From positions 1,609,001 through 1,673,000 of the forward strand of contig JAYKKM010000501.1 in the NCBI GenBank assembly GCA_035772405.1: a DNA stretch of 64,000 nt. The letters run 5' to 3'. Source of the stretch: Chrysogorgia sp. JL179-B06. Lineage: Eukaryota; Cnidaria; Anthozoa; Scleralcyonacea; Chrysogorgiidae. Shown one piece after another: positions 44,571-56,166 of this stretch. The translations under genes and the position numbers were made by a program. The notes below the pieces were generated by a model that saw only the letters and a program-made list of their open reading frames with translations, ran no database searches and was not told where the DNA came from. Within the stretch, counting starts at the first letter, position 1. Every line of letters begins with the position of its first letter.

Positions 44571-45158
44571 TTCCCTTCAATCAAATTTCCCTTCAATCTT
44601 CTGGTCACCCTGCTACTTTCTGTCTGGAACCGGCCTCCAGACCTAAAAAGATTCACACAATCGATATGTGGTTGCATGCCTTTCACGTTTTTGTCGGTGT
44701 TTATACGCGAAAATACTCTAACGAGACCCCCGCCCTCATGAATTACGGCACACTATTCGGGATTTGGCAGCGCGTGGTCATAACTGGAGGTTTTACGATG
44801 AAAATTTCCGTTTTTTCAGGCAATCGCAGTCAAGTGCTGTACCGTGGGGTTCTATTCACGGGGAACTGTGGCTCCGGTCGCATATCCCGTGAATAGGACA
44901 CCACCCTCACAGCAACGTAGTATTAATAATTCCAAGCAAGGGAATTCCTTCTCAGTACCCGCAGGTTACTGTTTTAAGTTCCATAAAGGAATCTCCTGCC
45001 TTGGGTGCAAGTTTAAGCACTCTTGTTTTAAATGCCAGGGTAACCACCGGCACACCCAATGTAATTTTCGTGGCTCTACCGAAAAATCAACCTCAGTTAA
45101 CGACCGCTCTGCTAAGCTCTTCTCTGCCGACTCCAGTAAAATTAAACCCTCTAGTTGA
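44571..45158 (+). pseudogene. DIRS gag C-terminus, unit 5
   Basis: Shared frame break, a missing A near 44882, and an N-to-K change beside the Cys/His cluster (LGCKFKHSC). Confidence 0.7.
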
Positions 45159-45548
45159 GCTTCTTTCCGGGTATCAGCCAACGCTTTTACAATTTCTAAT
45201 TTATGGTTTTTCATATGGTTTTTATTTACACTTTCAGGGTGACTCCCCTTTGTACGAGGCTAAAAATTTATCCTCAGCTTTACAAAATCCTCAAGTCGTC
45301 GACATGACATTAGGAAAAGAATTGGCTGCTAATCGTTTAGCCTGGCCGTTCACGACCCCGCCATTCCCTTCATTTTGTGTTCACCATTAGGTCTTGTCCC
45401 TAAAAAGATTCCGGGGGATTTTCGGCTTATTCATCATTTATCCTTCCCTAAGGGTCTTTCTGTCAATGATGGTATTAATTCTGAAAATACGACCGTAAAG
45501 TACGCCACGGTTACCGATGCTATCCGCTTAATCAAAGAAATGCAATAA
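45001..45548 (+). pseudogene. DIRS pol N-terminal RT fragment, unit 5
   Basis: A missing T near 45380 breaks the frame at FPSFCV. Confidence 0.7.
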
Positions 45549-45889
45549 TTTTTATCGCAAGAAATGCAATAAATTATGTTGGTGGACGTGCATGAAAAAG
45601 CATGACGGATTGTGTGGATTTGGGGGCAGTAATAACTGTAGTGGGATTGAGAAAAGGGCATGTATTACAGCGGGAACGGCCGCAAGAAAATGTTCCCGCT
45701 GGTGCCGAGGTATTTTGTTTAAGGGCACTATGTACTAAGGAGTCACAAATGTTTTTATTACGGCAAAAAGATATCAAAGGGTTTTCGGTGAAAATGGCTA
45801 ACGTCTCAGGATCATTTTGTAAATGTGAAAATTCCGATTAATAATATTTTTAACTTTAAAATTGAAAGGATGAAATGTTAGAACTAAAG
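45549..45889 (-). mobile_element. Inverted Penelope fragment, unit 5
   Basis: Full-length like unit 1 (no 30-nt loss), one A missing near 45824. Confidence 0.75.
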
Positions 45890-45899
45890 CAATTCAGTT

Positions 45900-47108
45900 G
45901 GGTCCAAGCTATGGTCCAATCTTGGGTCCAAGCTATGCTAACTTATTTGTTGGTTATGTTGAAAAACAGATCTTTGAACAATACACGGGTCCCTTGCCTG
46001 ATTTTTTCGGCAGATTTATCGATGACTGTTTAGGAACAGCGTCGTGTTCACGTGTCCTTTTAGAGCAGTTCATCAACTTTGTTGATGATTTTCATCCTGC
46101 TCTGAAGTTCACGTGGGAAATCAGCGAGACCTTTGTGTCGTTCCTGGATATTTTAATTTCGATTAATGGTGATCGATTCGCTGAAAACGTCGGTCTCGTA
46201 CAAGCCTACTGACTCCCATAGTTATCTTCCATTTTCATCCTCTCATCCCAACCACACTAAGCAATCCATCTCTTACTCTCAATTATTGCGTCTTCGCCGC
46301 TTATGTAGCGACGACCAAGATTTTCAAGCCAAATCAATGGAAATGAGATCTTTTTTGTCCAACGTAGTTACCCTACCAACCTTTTAGACCTCGCCGTTCA
46401 GAAAGCTTTTCTCGTCCCCCGTTTAGACGCCCTTGAACCATCTTTGGAACGAGTTTCAAACAATAAAATTCCTTTAGTTCTAACATTTCATTCTTTCAAT
46501 TTTAAAGTAAAAAATATTATTAATCGGAATTTTCACATTTTACAAAATGATCCTGAGACGTCAGCCATTTTCACCGACAACCCTTTGGTATCTTTTCGCC
46601 ATAATAAAAACATTCGTGACTCCTTAGTACATGGTGCCCTTAAACAAAATACCTCGGCACCAGCGTGAACATTTTCTTGCGGCCGTTCCCGCTGTAACAC
46701 ATGCCCCCCAAATTCGACCACACAATCCGTCATGCTTTTTCATGCACGTCCACCAACATAATTTGTTGCATTTCTTGTGATAAATGCCCTAAAATCTACA
46801 TCGGTGAAACTGGGCGACGCCTTTCAGACAGGTTTGCTGAACATCTTCGTTCCGTGAGGATCAATGATGGTGACAAACCTGTAGCCCGCCATTTCAACAG
46901 CTTCAACCATTTGGTTTCAGACATGAAAGTCTGTGCCATCCTTCCCATCTCCGGTGGCAACGATAACCGCAAGCGGCAAGAGAAGCGTCTCATTTTTAAA
47001 CTTGGCACCACACATCCTCTTGGTCTTAACGAACGTTTTTCTTTTATTTAATTTCCTAAAAGTTTTTTGTTATTTTAGTTTGCTTGGAACTTTTTTTCCT
47101 TTTCAAGT
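45900..47108 (+). pseudogene. Penelope RT and GIY-YIG fragment, unit 5
   Basis: Ancestral breaks as in unit 1; the GIY-YIG frame (46701-47051) is open. Confidence 0.82.
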
Positions 47109-47125
47109 ATAAATATACCGGGCGG

Positions 47126-47520
47126 AAATGAATATTAATTCGAATGTGGAGAGCCATCTGATGAAACTTGCCACCCCCATTTCTTTTGATGACTTTTCTG
47201 TTCTTTCTTCTTGAAATTCAACCTTTGAATTGCTTATCAGAGAAAGTTTACTAATTTCTAAATTTAAACCCTGTCTCAACGGAAATGTCAGTTCCGTTCC
47301 GCTTTCTTTGTTTTGATTTTGTTCTGATTGGCTTATTATTAACACTGTAAATGTATTTAAATAATAGTTTTCACTTCTTGTATTAATTCACATTGAGAAT
47401 GTTGCGTGTTGCAACGAAACGTCTCAGTAAATTCCTTTAAAAATTCGGTTTCTTGTTATGTTTGTTATGAGATAGCTCTCCACATTCGAATTTTGAGCTG
47501 TGCTCTAATATTCATTTTTA
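47126..47520. mobile_element. MITE-like element, unit 5
   Basis: Both inverted repeats present, with the 17-nt segment near 47377 shared with unit 2. Confidence 0.6.
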
Positions 47521-48363
47521 CGTAATATATATATAATACTTGGAAGAGAGTATGTTAACAGTAATCGAAATGGCAAAGTTCCAGGTAAACGGCGTTTTTT
47601 GTGGTTTATAATTAAATATCAATTAAGGTATAACCGACGTACGAAGTCGCCCATATTTGGCTTCACGCCTATGACTGAAATTTATCGTTCCAAGTGTGTG
47701 CAAGTAGCTGGCGTGAGTTTGGAGGTCACCGATTAGGTAAAGAATAATCAAATTACAGGACGTATTTATTACAAGAGGTACACAACTTGCAATCTCTTTT
47801 AGATAATTTGCAACATTTGAAGAGCAATGAAACAATTTATAACAAAGCATCTTTAGTGGCTGGAGAAATGAATATCTCGCGATCTGCTCATGGAGATAAT
47901 GATTTCCAAGTTACAAGATTACTTATCTTACAAAATAATGATTTAGCGCTTAAACTATGACGAACCACTAACCAGTTTATGAAGCGTTTTCACTGGACGT
48001 ATTGGCTGGCGGTCATATTGGTGCCACGCTTGCTCTCTCTTCTTCAGATGCGGACGTATATGGCATTAAGCTACTAGGACTTGAACATCAGTCTTTGACC
48101 TTGTCTTAACCCTACTTCATGAGATTATATATTCGAACATAACTGAATGGTTGGAGCGTTTTACCAACAGTTTTGTGTTATCTGAGACTTTTGTCTGGAT
48201 CTGTAAAAATCTTGAAGACGTTTCTTATCTGGAGTCTATTGTATTTTACAATGAGTATCTAATGAATTTCCAATTAGGAAATTTAATGCTTTACTTTGAT
48301 ATAGGTAGATTGCTTTAATCGACTTAATAATAATAGTTTACAAAGAATAGAAAGGACCTGTAC
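47521..48363 (+). other. Unrecognised ORF segment, unit 5
   Basis: Equivalent of 6729-7569. A T-to-G change near 47959 creates an early stop in the first frame. Confidence 0.3.
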
Positions 48364-48678
48364 CTTTTTTAATGAGAACGGTTGTTCTTGATATCATTGA
48401 ATGTACCCATTGAGGCATAGTAATGACACATTGATAAATTCCACCGTCATCAAATGTCGCATTCTTCACGAATAGCGAGCCGCCGTCAATGATGGAGATT
48501 CTTTCTCCAACTCCAGAATCAGGACTCATAATAGATCCTAAATATTTTGCCGTCGGTCCACTGCTAGTTTTAAAATTCCAATATAGATCGAGGTCACAGT
48601 CTTTGCATACATATTTGAAATTTGATCCCATGGAAACGTGAATAGTTCGATTCACTGGCGTAGTTAGATTGAAATATG
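48364..48678 (-). CDS. Orphan Ig V-like exon, unit 5 (12-nt in-frame deletion)
   Basis: 315 nt. It lacks exactly four codons (IIVI) of the B strand next to CKDC while keeping frame, phase and splice sites. It shares the GTA codon at VHS with unit 1. Confidence 0.58.
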
Positions 48679-49046
48679 CTAAATAAGGAAAAACAAATCT
48701 AATAAAGTAAATTTAATACATGGCACTTACTTATGGACATTCTGATCCGACTTATTTTTTCCGGTCCGTATCCTACCAAATCCTGCTTTCTGATTGGCTA
48801 ACGAGCGGTCCAGTTTTAAATGCATTTTATAAGCCGTAAAATATTCTAAAAACATTTGAAAATAAACTCAAACGAGATTGAACATATTGAAAGACATAAG
48901 TGAGTTTTTATTATCCGAAAAGAGAATAATTAACACTTAATTTCCTTTGACGAAGGTAAAAGCACACGAGACTTTCCTTTTTTGTCCATTACAAATACTG
49001 ATGACGACCGGATATTAAGGAGAAAAAAAGATTTACCGTTTTAGTC

Positions 49047-49096
49047 GGTCCGCATTGAGAAATATTTCCCTCGGGAAATATTTCTACATACGGACC
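49047..49096. repeat. Palindrome, unit 5, at array end
   Basis: Both arms intact. Similarity to the array stops at 49113. Confidence 0.85.
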
Positions 49097-49113
49097 CCCC
49101 AGTCAATAAATAA

Positions 49114-50103
49114 CATATACATATGCTGTATATTAATTAAATCAACTTCTTCGTAAACATCAGCTGCTCTTTCACTTTACATCAATTATCTGATGAAACG
49201 TGAGACATCTTACACACTATTTTTCATATTATTCAAGTTGGTGCGATATATCCCGATTTTACCGACTCAATAAAATGTAGATGTAGATATTTCAGCAGCC
49301 AAACGCGGTTTAGGGTTTTCAATTCCAAATAACACTAGATTTTTATTTAACATTGTAAAATTCATTAACAATTCATGAGGCGAAGCCACAATCACAGCGT
49401 CGTATTTTGGTCACATGTATACCTTTGTAAATTCGGATACAACATTCATTAATAAAACATCAATGCTTCAACAGTTACGAATGCTTATTAGGAAGTTATG
49501 AATGCTTATTAGAAAGTTATGAATACTAATTAAGCCTATAGCATCGTTCATTGGTTCATTTCACAAGTAAGGTACAATACTCGCTGGTCCAATCTGTATG
49601 GGCATTAACAATGGCTCGCGCTAAACCGCGCTCGCCATTGTAAATGCCCATACAGATTGGCCGCTCGTATTGTATCTATTACTTAATCCATGAGAAAATA
49701 AAAACGTGAAAAGGAATGAAAATGAATAAGCTGATACAGTAATAATGTTCCTTGAAAACTAAAAAAAAAAAAAATGAAAGGAAATATCACCGTTATAGAA
49801 GATAGCCTAGAATCAATAACACAACCTCACAGTTATCTCAATTACTATATATTATTAAGTTATTCATCGAGCAGGGCTTATTCTATGCACATTTAAGAGA
49901 GCAAAAGCACCAAGTTTGTCCGGGGTGTGTAATCGGGTGGCTTAAGACTTGCGCGGTATGGAGACACTAGTCTTTAAGCAAATATTACTGTGCAGGCGTA
50001 ATATCAAAGGACACTCCACCCCGAAAACAAGTGTTGCTTAAAGGGAAATGGCAATAAAAATGTTCTTTGTCTCATTGGAAAGAACATTTAAAATAATATA
50101 TGA
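49114..50103. other. Non-array intergenic DNA
   Basis: No gene recognised. Holds a threefold repeat of about 21 bp (AGTTAYGAATGCTTATTAG, 49472-49534), a long imperfect palindrome, and the word ATTAACAATTCATGAG (49363-49378), which recurs in a similar form at 50772-50787 and may mark dispersed element ends. Confidence 0.4.
49565..49686. repeat. Imperfect long hairpin (MITE-like)
   Basis: The left arm with CCAATCTGTATGGGCATT is mirrored by AATGCCCATACAGATTGG; arms of about 55 nt surround a centre GCGCTAAACCGCGC. It resembles a fold-back element. Confidence 0.65.
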
Positions 50104-50463
50104 AGACCTTTTAAAGGCAGAACCACCCTTCGCAACCGAAAGTTTCTTCGACAGTACATTCCCATACATGCAAACCAGCCTCGACAAACTGTTAATGATG
50201 ATCTTCTCCTCCTTACTAGAGCGCGAACCAAATCCGACAACCAACCACAACGCCCTCCTCCTACACCACCACCAGCTGACATAGAAGATATACCACTGCT
50301 AACCCCTGAGCAAAACATGCCAAAGACACCGACCTCTGCCCTGCCACGAACCTCACTTCCTCCGCACCAATATCTCCACTCCCATTCCACACTAGATTAC
50401 CCCAAAAAGCCACAGCTCCACCTAAATCCACCACTCAAGAAACGAAACAACCACTTGCACTGA
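50104..50463 (+). pseudogene. Gypsy-like pol C-terminal remnant
   Basis: A frame of 119 codons after TGA 50101-50103, ending TGA 50461-50463. It starts FKGRTTLRNRKFLRQYIP, like the end of Ty3/Gypsy integrases (LRNRRFLRxY), and continues as a proline-rich tail (PPPTPPPADIEDIPLLTP). No upstream integrase core is present, so it is a 5'-truncated remnant. A polypurine tract and LTR-like sequence follow, supporting the call. Confidence 0.45.
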
Positions 50464-50572
50464 GGCGCCTACTTGATTATAACAAGAAAGGCTTTCTGGA
50501 GCAATAACCTAATAATAAACGTTAACCTTGGTCATCTGAACTCATTCTCTCATGTTCTCCTGAACACAATAG

Positions 50573-50760
50573 ACTTGGGGGGAGATAGAACAATATTAGC
50601 ATATTAATTAGGTTAGCGTTAAGCACGCTAGGGACCTGGGTCCCAGTTCATGTTCAGTTCTTCCATCATTCCTTGTTGTGGATTGATATTCAATGTAAAG
50701 CTACTACTATTGTGTTTGTGAATAAATGTCTACATGAAATGGATGGACTCCTATTTATAT
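50573..50760 (+). mobile_element. Possible polypurine tract and LTR fragment
   Basis: ACTTGGGGGGAGATAG at 50573-50588 is a typical polypurine tract located about 110 nt after the pol remnant. Downstream is an AATAAA (50721-50726) near the end of the putative LTR. No second LTR is seen. Confidence 0.35.
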
Positions 50761-50914
50761 ACTTCTCAAACTCATTAATAATTCATGAGTCGAAAACAAA
50801 GGAAATCAACACCGTGACGGTGGTTCGATATCGTGGTAAAGAACTTCCATAAATTAAGCCAACTTTCAGCTCAATTTTCTCTTTAAATACTGATTCGTCT
50901 GAGAAGCTACTGTA

Positions 50915-51064
50915 TATCAAGAACTCGAAATAGTTGTTTACCACAGTCTCAAAACACCTCGAAGTTGTTAAAAAACTCGGCCTACGGCCTCGGTTTCCAA
51001 CACACTTCTACTTCTAGGTGTTTTGATACCGTGGTAAAGAACCCTTTCTCGTTCTTGACATATT
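50915..51064. repeat. Imperfect long hairpin (MITE-like)
   Basis: ATATCAAGAACTCGAAA..TTTACCACAG.CTCAAAACACCT is mirrored by AGGTGTTTTGATACCGTGGTAAA..CTCGTTCTTGACATAT. The centre is CTCGGCCTACGGCCTCGG. Arms are about 50 nt. Confidence 0.65.
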
Positions 51065-51639
51065 ACTTCTAATATAAAGTTGAAAACCTCAAATTTTCAA
51101 TACTATACTCTTTCAAATTCAATACAGCACACTTTCCAATCAATACAACACAAATATGCAATACTGCACACTAAAATAGGCATGTCATTGAGAATGTGAC
51201 CAACAAACTATCTTCTAAAGTTGTTAGAATTTTAGAATAAAATTTTACGTTTGTATATACACAGTATACCTGTTAAATTTAAAGATTTCTGTGGCACACC
51301 TTTAGAAGAAAAGATATATTGCAGAGGCAGCACCAGCAGGCAATACTGGCCTGTAGTCATTATCAGCGCACGCGCATATATAGCCTCACAGTTTTGACTG
51401 TCTTCGAGTTCGCCATATTGTTTACTGCAAGTTGTACAATAAATTGTCGCTTGCGTCGCCTCTTAGTGCAAAGTTTGAAAAACTTTCCAGTATTGTGAAG
51501 AGCGGCGAAAATTCACACGATATATACAGTCAGTGACCGGTTTTTGTTAACATCCGGGGGGCGACATTATTTCGTTGTGTTTTGGTACTTCAATTTACTT
51601 TATATATGTCTCGAATATATAAGATATGTTAACATCTAC
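51065..51639. other. Intergenic DNA
   Basis: AT-rich with a CpG-containing patch around 51365-51540. No coding sequence recognised. Confidence 0.3.
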
Positions 51640-51842
51640 TGCGCACGCGCACACGCGAGCTGAAATTTTCAAAATGGCCGACCCAAGCAGCGAATAGCGA
51701 TATAATAAATGATGTAGGATAAAGGACTGGTTGTCGAGCCTGGATATAAAATAATGGTCTGATATTCAGGATATTTCTGTCACGTTGTCAAGTGTCATGA
51801 TTCAGCATTTCAATCAGATTGAGAATAACATTTCAACGTCAG
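51640..51842 (+). promoter_or_regulatory. Possible host promoter and 5' exon with splice donor
   Basis: A CpG-dense stretch (CTGCGCACGCGCACACGCGAG, 51639-51659) precedes CAAAATGGCCGAC (51669-51681), similar to the YY1-type initiator motif of metazoan promoters. About 160 nt later AACGTCAG|GTAAGC makes a good splice donor after 51842. The short frame from 51669 (MADPSSE) ends at once, so the exon would be mostly 5' UTR. No downstream coding exon was found in the next 1.6 kb, so this rests on motifs only. Confidence 0.3.
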
Positions 51843-53477
51843 GTAAGCGGCGCTAGTCTCTGCCTTTTTATAATGGAACACAATGGCTACAGAATAACCT
51901 GCGAGATTATTTTGTTAGAAATTAGACTCCTGCACTTTTGTAAAGCGGTCTGTAGTTTCGGTATTTCGTGTTTATATTTGTATCATGACAGCATTTGATT
52001 ATTTGAAATTTTTATTGTATAGTGGGCTTAATAGAGTTTTAGAAATACATGTAGATATGTTTTGGGTATTGAGCTGTTCAGCACTAATATGAGTACCGAT
52101 TTGACAGCTTGTAATTTGTAGAAATTGTCTGTATTACTTTGTTTTGTATGGTCGCGACTATCATATTTGATAATGTTGGGGCTGTTGTGCACATAAGCAC
52201 AGTGTTAAGATTGATTCATTTCTGTTGTTGAAACATAATTTTGTTTCTTGGTCATTTATTGGCTGTATAATTGTAGCCTTGGAGAAATTTGGTGCTGTTC
52301 CAATAATATGAATTGCCAAATTAAAATTAAGAGCATTTGAAACTGCCTGAATAATTACAGTATATTATTAGCCCATGTTCCTTCACTAGAGATATTAATT
52401 TTTGTGATGTATATACTGTAACCCAGGGTGGGGGAACACTGATGATCCATTGACTGATTGACTTTTTCTGAGACAGGGAATTTGTTTTTTTAAAAGGTCG
52501 AGGGATGGGATTTTCGACACATAATAATTTTAATATTAACTTTATAATGACCAAGACTTAGGTCTGTATGGTAAAATATCTAACCGAGATCTTGCTGTAT
52601 TGGCCGAGCAATTAGTGCTAGCTATCGCAGACTATAGTGGTCAAGGTTTGGTATTTTACTGTAAACTTTGGTATTTTACTGTAAAGACCAAACAGTCGAG
52701 GTTATTGAGTAGTCCATTTATGGCACTTTTTATTACAAAATCAATCTTGTATTTCTTGTTCTTTCTACTTCGCTCAATTTAATGTCATCAAAACACTGGA
52801 CTATAATTATTTTCTGTTGTTTCTTTCTTGTCTGGATACTAAAATGTACTTTTATAATATTTATTGTTCATCGTCATTTAATTTATTTTCATCATTTTGC
52901 AGCAATAACTCTCTATTAGGATGTGGTGTTTATTCCCTATAATCATAGGGCATTAGCTGTGAAATTTTATCCATAGACAACCTTTATCAACCTTGTGATT
53001 AAAATAATAAAGGTCAAAAATTGTTTTTTTAACTGATATTTACTATTATAATGCTGCAGCTTTATAAGCAAGCAATCTTTAATCCTGCAATGCTACTAGT
53101 GTTTTATTTAATACGATACATAATTCTATAAAACTTTGCACTGTCCTTGGGACCTAGTTCCTTATTGCACTGTGCTAAATTGGACGATAGATATACACGC
53201 TTGCCAGCTGACTTCGCCGTACTTGTCTTATGTTTGTGCTCGTCGACTTACTCGTCGTAAAATTTACTCTATGTAGGGCCCAAATATACCATGCATAAAC
53301 TTTAATAAAACCTGCATGAATTATTGTAAAGGTAGTATATACAGTTACTTACACTGCTGTCCCATGATAGTATGTAAAACGCCAAAAAGTATGAGACATC
53401 TTATCAGTTGAAAAATCACCATCTTTCTGCTATTTAGCTAGTTTGAATTGTAAAAATCATAAAAACATTAATCACCA
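51843..53477. other. Intron-like or intergenic DNA without recognised genes
   Basis: AT-rich, no domain-bearing ORF on either strand, no obvious transposon. Confidence 0.35.
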
Positions 53478-53542
<65 letters not shown>

Positions 53543-53551
53543 CATATATAT
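53478..53551. repeat. (TA)n / (CATATA)n microsatellite
   Basis: Dinucleotide TA run followed by ten or so CATATA hexamers; borders the Penelope cluster. Confidence 0.9.
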
Positions 53552-53956
53552 CTAGCAAACTGAAAAGGTGGTAAACTGTCAAGAATTTAGTGACGAGATA
53601 CTGACGTTTCGAGCGGAGCCCTTCATCAGAGTAAGACGAGATGAAATAAAAATAAATAGGGCTTATATAATGCCAAAAGGTGTCACAGGTAAAAGTAGCC
53701 AATCAAATGCACGGAAATAAACTAACTAATAATTTAATGAGATGGGAAAAGTTTAAATCATTTGCTATTTTTAAAGTCGATCAATAAGCAGACTGAGGGG
53801 GTGGGACAAATGACAGGTCCAATATTCAAGGGGATTAGGCGATAATAATAGAAACAAAGACTTGAAAAGGAATGAGCATAAGCTAATAATAAAAAGTTCA
53901 TAAGCTAATAATAAAAAGTTCCAAGTAAAATAAAATGACAAAAAGCTTTTACGAAA
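53552..53956 (-). repeat. Penelope pseudo-LTR, inverted copy
   Basis: Reverse complement of the pseudo-LTRs at 56167-56640 and 59341-59803. It contains a hammerhead-like motif. Confidence 0.8.
53597..53633 (-). ncRNA. Hammerhead-ribozyme-like motif, copy A
   Basis: Minus strand reads TACT-CTGATGA-A-GGGCTCCGCTC-GAAAC-GTC-AGTA. The conserved core CUGAUGA and GAAA, a 4-bp stem II (GGGC/GCUC, one G-U), a minimal stem III (AC/GU) and stem I (UACU/AGUA) can be drawn. One unpaired A follows CUGAUGA. Penelope-like elements are known to carry minimal type I hammerheads that act as dimers. Confidence 0.45.
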
Positions 53957-55775
53957 TTAAATAAAAGAAAAACGTTCGTTGAGACCAAGAGGATGTGTGG
54001 TGCCAAGTTTAAAAATGAGACACTTCTCTTGCCGCTTGCGGTTATCATTGCCACCGGAAATGGGAAGGATGGCACAGACTTTAATGTCTGAAACCAAATG
54101 GTTGGAGCTGTTGAAATGGTGGGCTACAGGTTTGTCACCATCATTGATCCTCACGGAACGAAGATGTTCAGCAAACCTGTCTGAAAGACGTCGCCCAGTT
54201 TCACCGATGTAGATTTTAGGGCATTTATCGCAAGAAATGCAATAAATTATGTTGGTGGACGTGCATGAAAAAGCATGACGGATTGTGTGATCGAATTTGG
54301 GGGCAGTAATAACTGTAGTGGGATTGAGAAAAGGGCATGTGTTACAGCGGGAACGGCCGCAAGAAAATGTTCCCGCTGGTGCCGAGGTATTTTGTTTAAG
54401 GGCACTATGTACTAAGGAGTCACGAATGTTTTTATTACGGCGAAAAGATACCAAAGGGTTGTCGGTGAAAATGGCTGACGTCTCGGGATCATTTTGTAAA
54501 ATGTGAAAATTCCGATTAATAATATTTTTAACTTTAAAATTGAAAGGATGAAATGTTAGAACTAAAGGAATTTTATTGTTTGAAACTCGTTCCAAAGATG
54601 GTTCAAGGGCGTCATAAACGGGGGACGAGAAAAGCTTTCTGAACGGCGAGGTCTAAAAGGTTGGTAGGGTAACCACGTTGGACAAAAAAATATCTCATTT
54701 CTATTGATTTGACTTGAAAATCTTGGTCGTCGCTACATAAGCGGCGAAGACGCAATAATTGAGAGTAAGGGATGGATTGCTTAGTGTGGTTGGGATGAGA
54801 GGATGAAAATAGAAGATAACTACGGGAGTCAGTAGGCTTGTACGAGACCGACGTTTTCAGCGAATCACCATTAATCGAAATTAAAATATCAAGGAACGAT
54901 ACAGAGGTCTCGCTGATTTCCCACGTGAACTTCAGAGCAGGATGAAAATCATCAACAAAGTTGATGAACTGCTCTAAAAGGACACGTGAACACGACGCTG
55001 TTCCTAAACAGTCATCGATAAATCTGCCGAAAAAATCAGGCAAGGGACCAGTTCAAAGATCTGTTTTTCAACAAAACCAACAAATAAGTTAGCATAGCTT
55101 GGACCCATTTTGGTGCCCATCGCAACACCACTTATTTGTTGATAATGTTCACCATCAAACGAAAAATTGTTAAGGGTAATCACTAGTTCTGCTAAGCGGA
55201 GTAACGTGGTTGTGGAGGGTTCTAAATTAGTGCGCTGATCAAAGAAAAACTTCAGAGCTTCAAGGCCATCACAATGGGGAATGACGGTGTATAAGGACTT
55301 GACGTCCATCGTGAAAATAAATTTATCGGAACTACTGAAACGTAACTGGTCGAAAATTTGCAAGGCATGTTTAATATCTTTGATATAAAGAAGGCAACTT
55401 CTTAACCAAAGGATACATAACGTTGTCTAGAAACTGGAAACGAGCTCGGTGGGGCAACTACAAGCGGAAACAATCGGCCTGCCAGGATTGTTAGGTTTAT
55501 GGATTTTAGGTAGGAAATATATGACAGGCGTTCTGGGGGTTGTTAATATAAGGTTAGATGCAGAGGCAAGCAATTCACCGGCTTGGATGAAATTCTTGAT
55601 GGTAGTTTTGACGGATTTTTGGTGAGATTGAGTGGGATCGGAATTCAACTTAGTATAAAAGATGGTGTCGCTGAGTTGACGAAGAGCCTCTTGTCGATAC
55701 AAGTCCGCTCTCCAGACAACTACAGCGCCACCTTTGTCCGCAGGTTTTATGACAACGTCATTTCGGCATTTTTTC
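53957..55775 (-). pseudogene. Penelope-like element, 5'-truncated minus-strand copy
   Basis: Reads from the start of the RT domain (KPADKGG region near 55740) to the C-terminus. Segments: 55427-55702 (PKIHKPNNPGRPIVSA), 55004-55363 (DVKSLYTVIPH, GVAMGTKMGPSYANLF), 54612-55043 (FIDDCLG, FLDILISING), and 53957-54595 with linker, Cys cluster and an uninterrupted GIY-YIG domain (KIYIGETGRRLSDRF). Frameshifts separate the segments. It is the mirror image of about 57556-59345. Confidence 0.85.
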
Positions 55776-55884
55776 TTTTATTTAATTTCGTAAAAGCTTT
55801 TTGTCATTTTATTTTGCTTGGAACTTTTTATTATTAGCTTATGAACTTTTTATTATTAGCTTATGCTCATTCCTTTTCAAGTCT
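55776..55884 (+). repeat. Short plus-strand pseudo-LTR piece at Penelope junction
   Basis: Begins TTTTTCTTTTATTTAATTTCG and ends TTTTCAAGTCT, matching the start of the pseudo-LTR. It joins the minus copy to the next plus copy. Confidence 0.7.
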
Positions 55885-56166
55885 TGCATTTCTTGCGATA
55901 AATGCCCTAAAATCTACATCGGTGAAACTGGGCGACGTCTTTCAGACAGGTTTGCTGAACATCTTCGTTCCGTGAGGATCAATGATGGTGACAAACCTGT
56001 AGCCCGCCATTTCAACAGCTCCAACCATTTGGTTTCAGACATTAAAGTCTGTGCCATCCTTCCCATTTCCGGTGGCAACGATAACCGCAAGCGGCAAGAG
56101 AAGGGTCTCATTTTTAAACTTGGCACCACACATCCTCTTGGTCTTAACGAACGTTTTTCTTTTATT
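55885..56166 (+). pseudogene. Penelope GIY-YIG domain, severely 5'-truncated copy
   Basis: Starts at CISCDKCPKIYIGETGRR and runs to ERFSFI. It precedes a pseudo-LTR and the full-length copy in the same orientation, the partial-tandem arrangement typical of Penelope elements. Confidence 0.85.

Larger units (their letters stand above)
40792..49113. repeat. Tandem composite repeat, unit 5 (3' truncated; end of array)
   Basis: Follows the unit order to 49113, then changes abruptly to unrelated sequence 17 nt after the conserved palindrome. It therefore lacks the SGNH ORF, hairpin chain and gag start. It keeps a 17-nt segment near 47377 that is present in unit 2 but missing in units 1, 3 and 4. 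Confidence 0.95.

Noticed and set aside
50048..50284. 78-codon plus-strand ORF starting MAIKMFF
   Set aside because: The overlapping frame 50104-50463 matches a Gypsy integrase end; this one has no recognisable motif.
53472..53702. Minus-strand ORF with Met-Tyr repeats
   Set aside because: Produced by the CATATA microsatellite joined to pseudo-LTR sequence.
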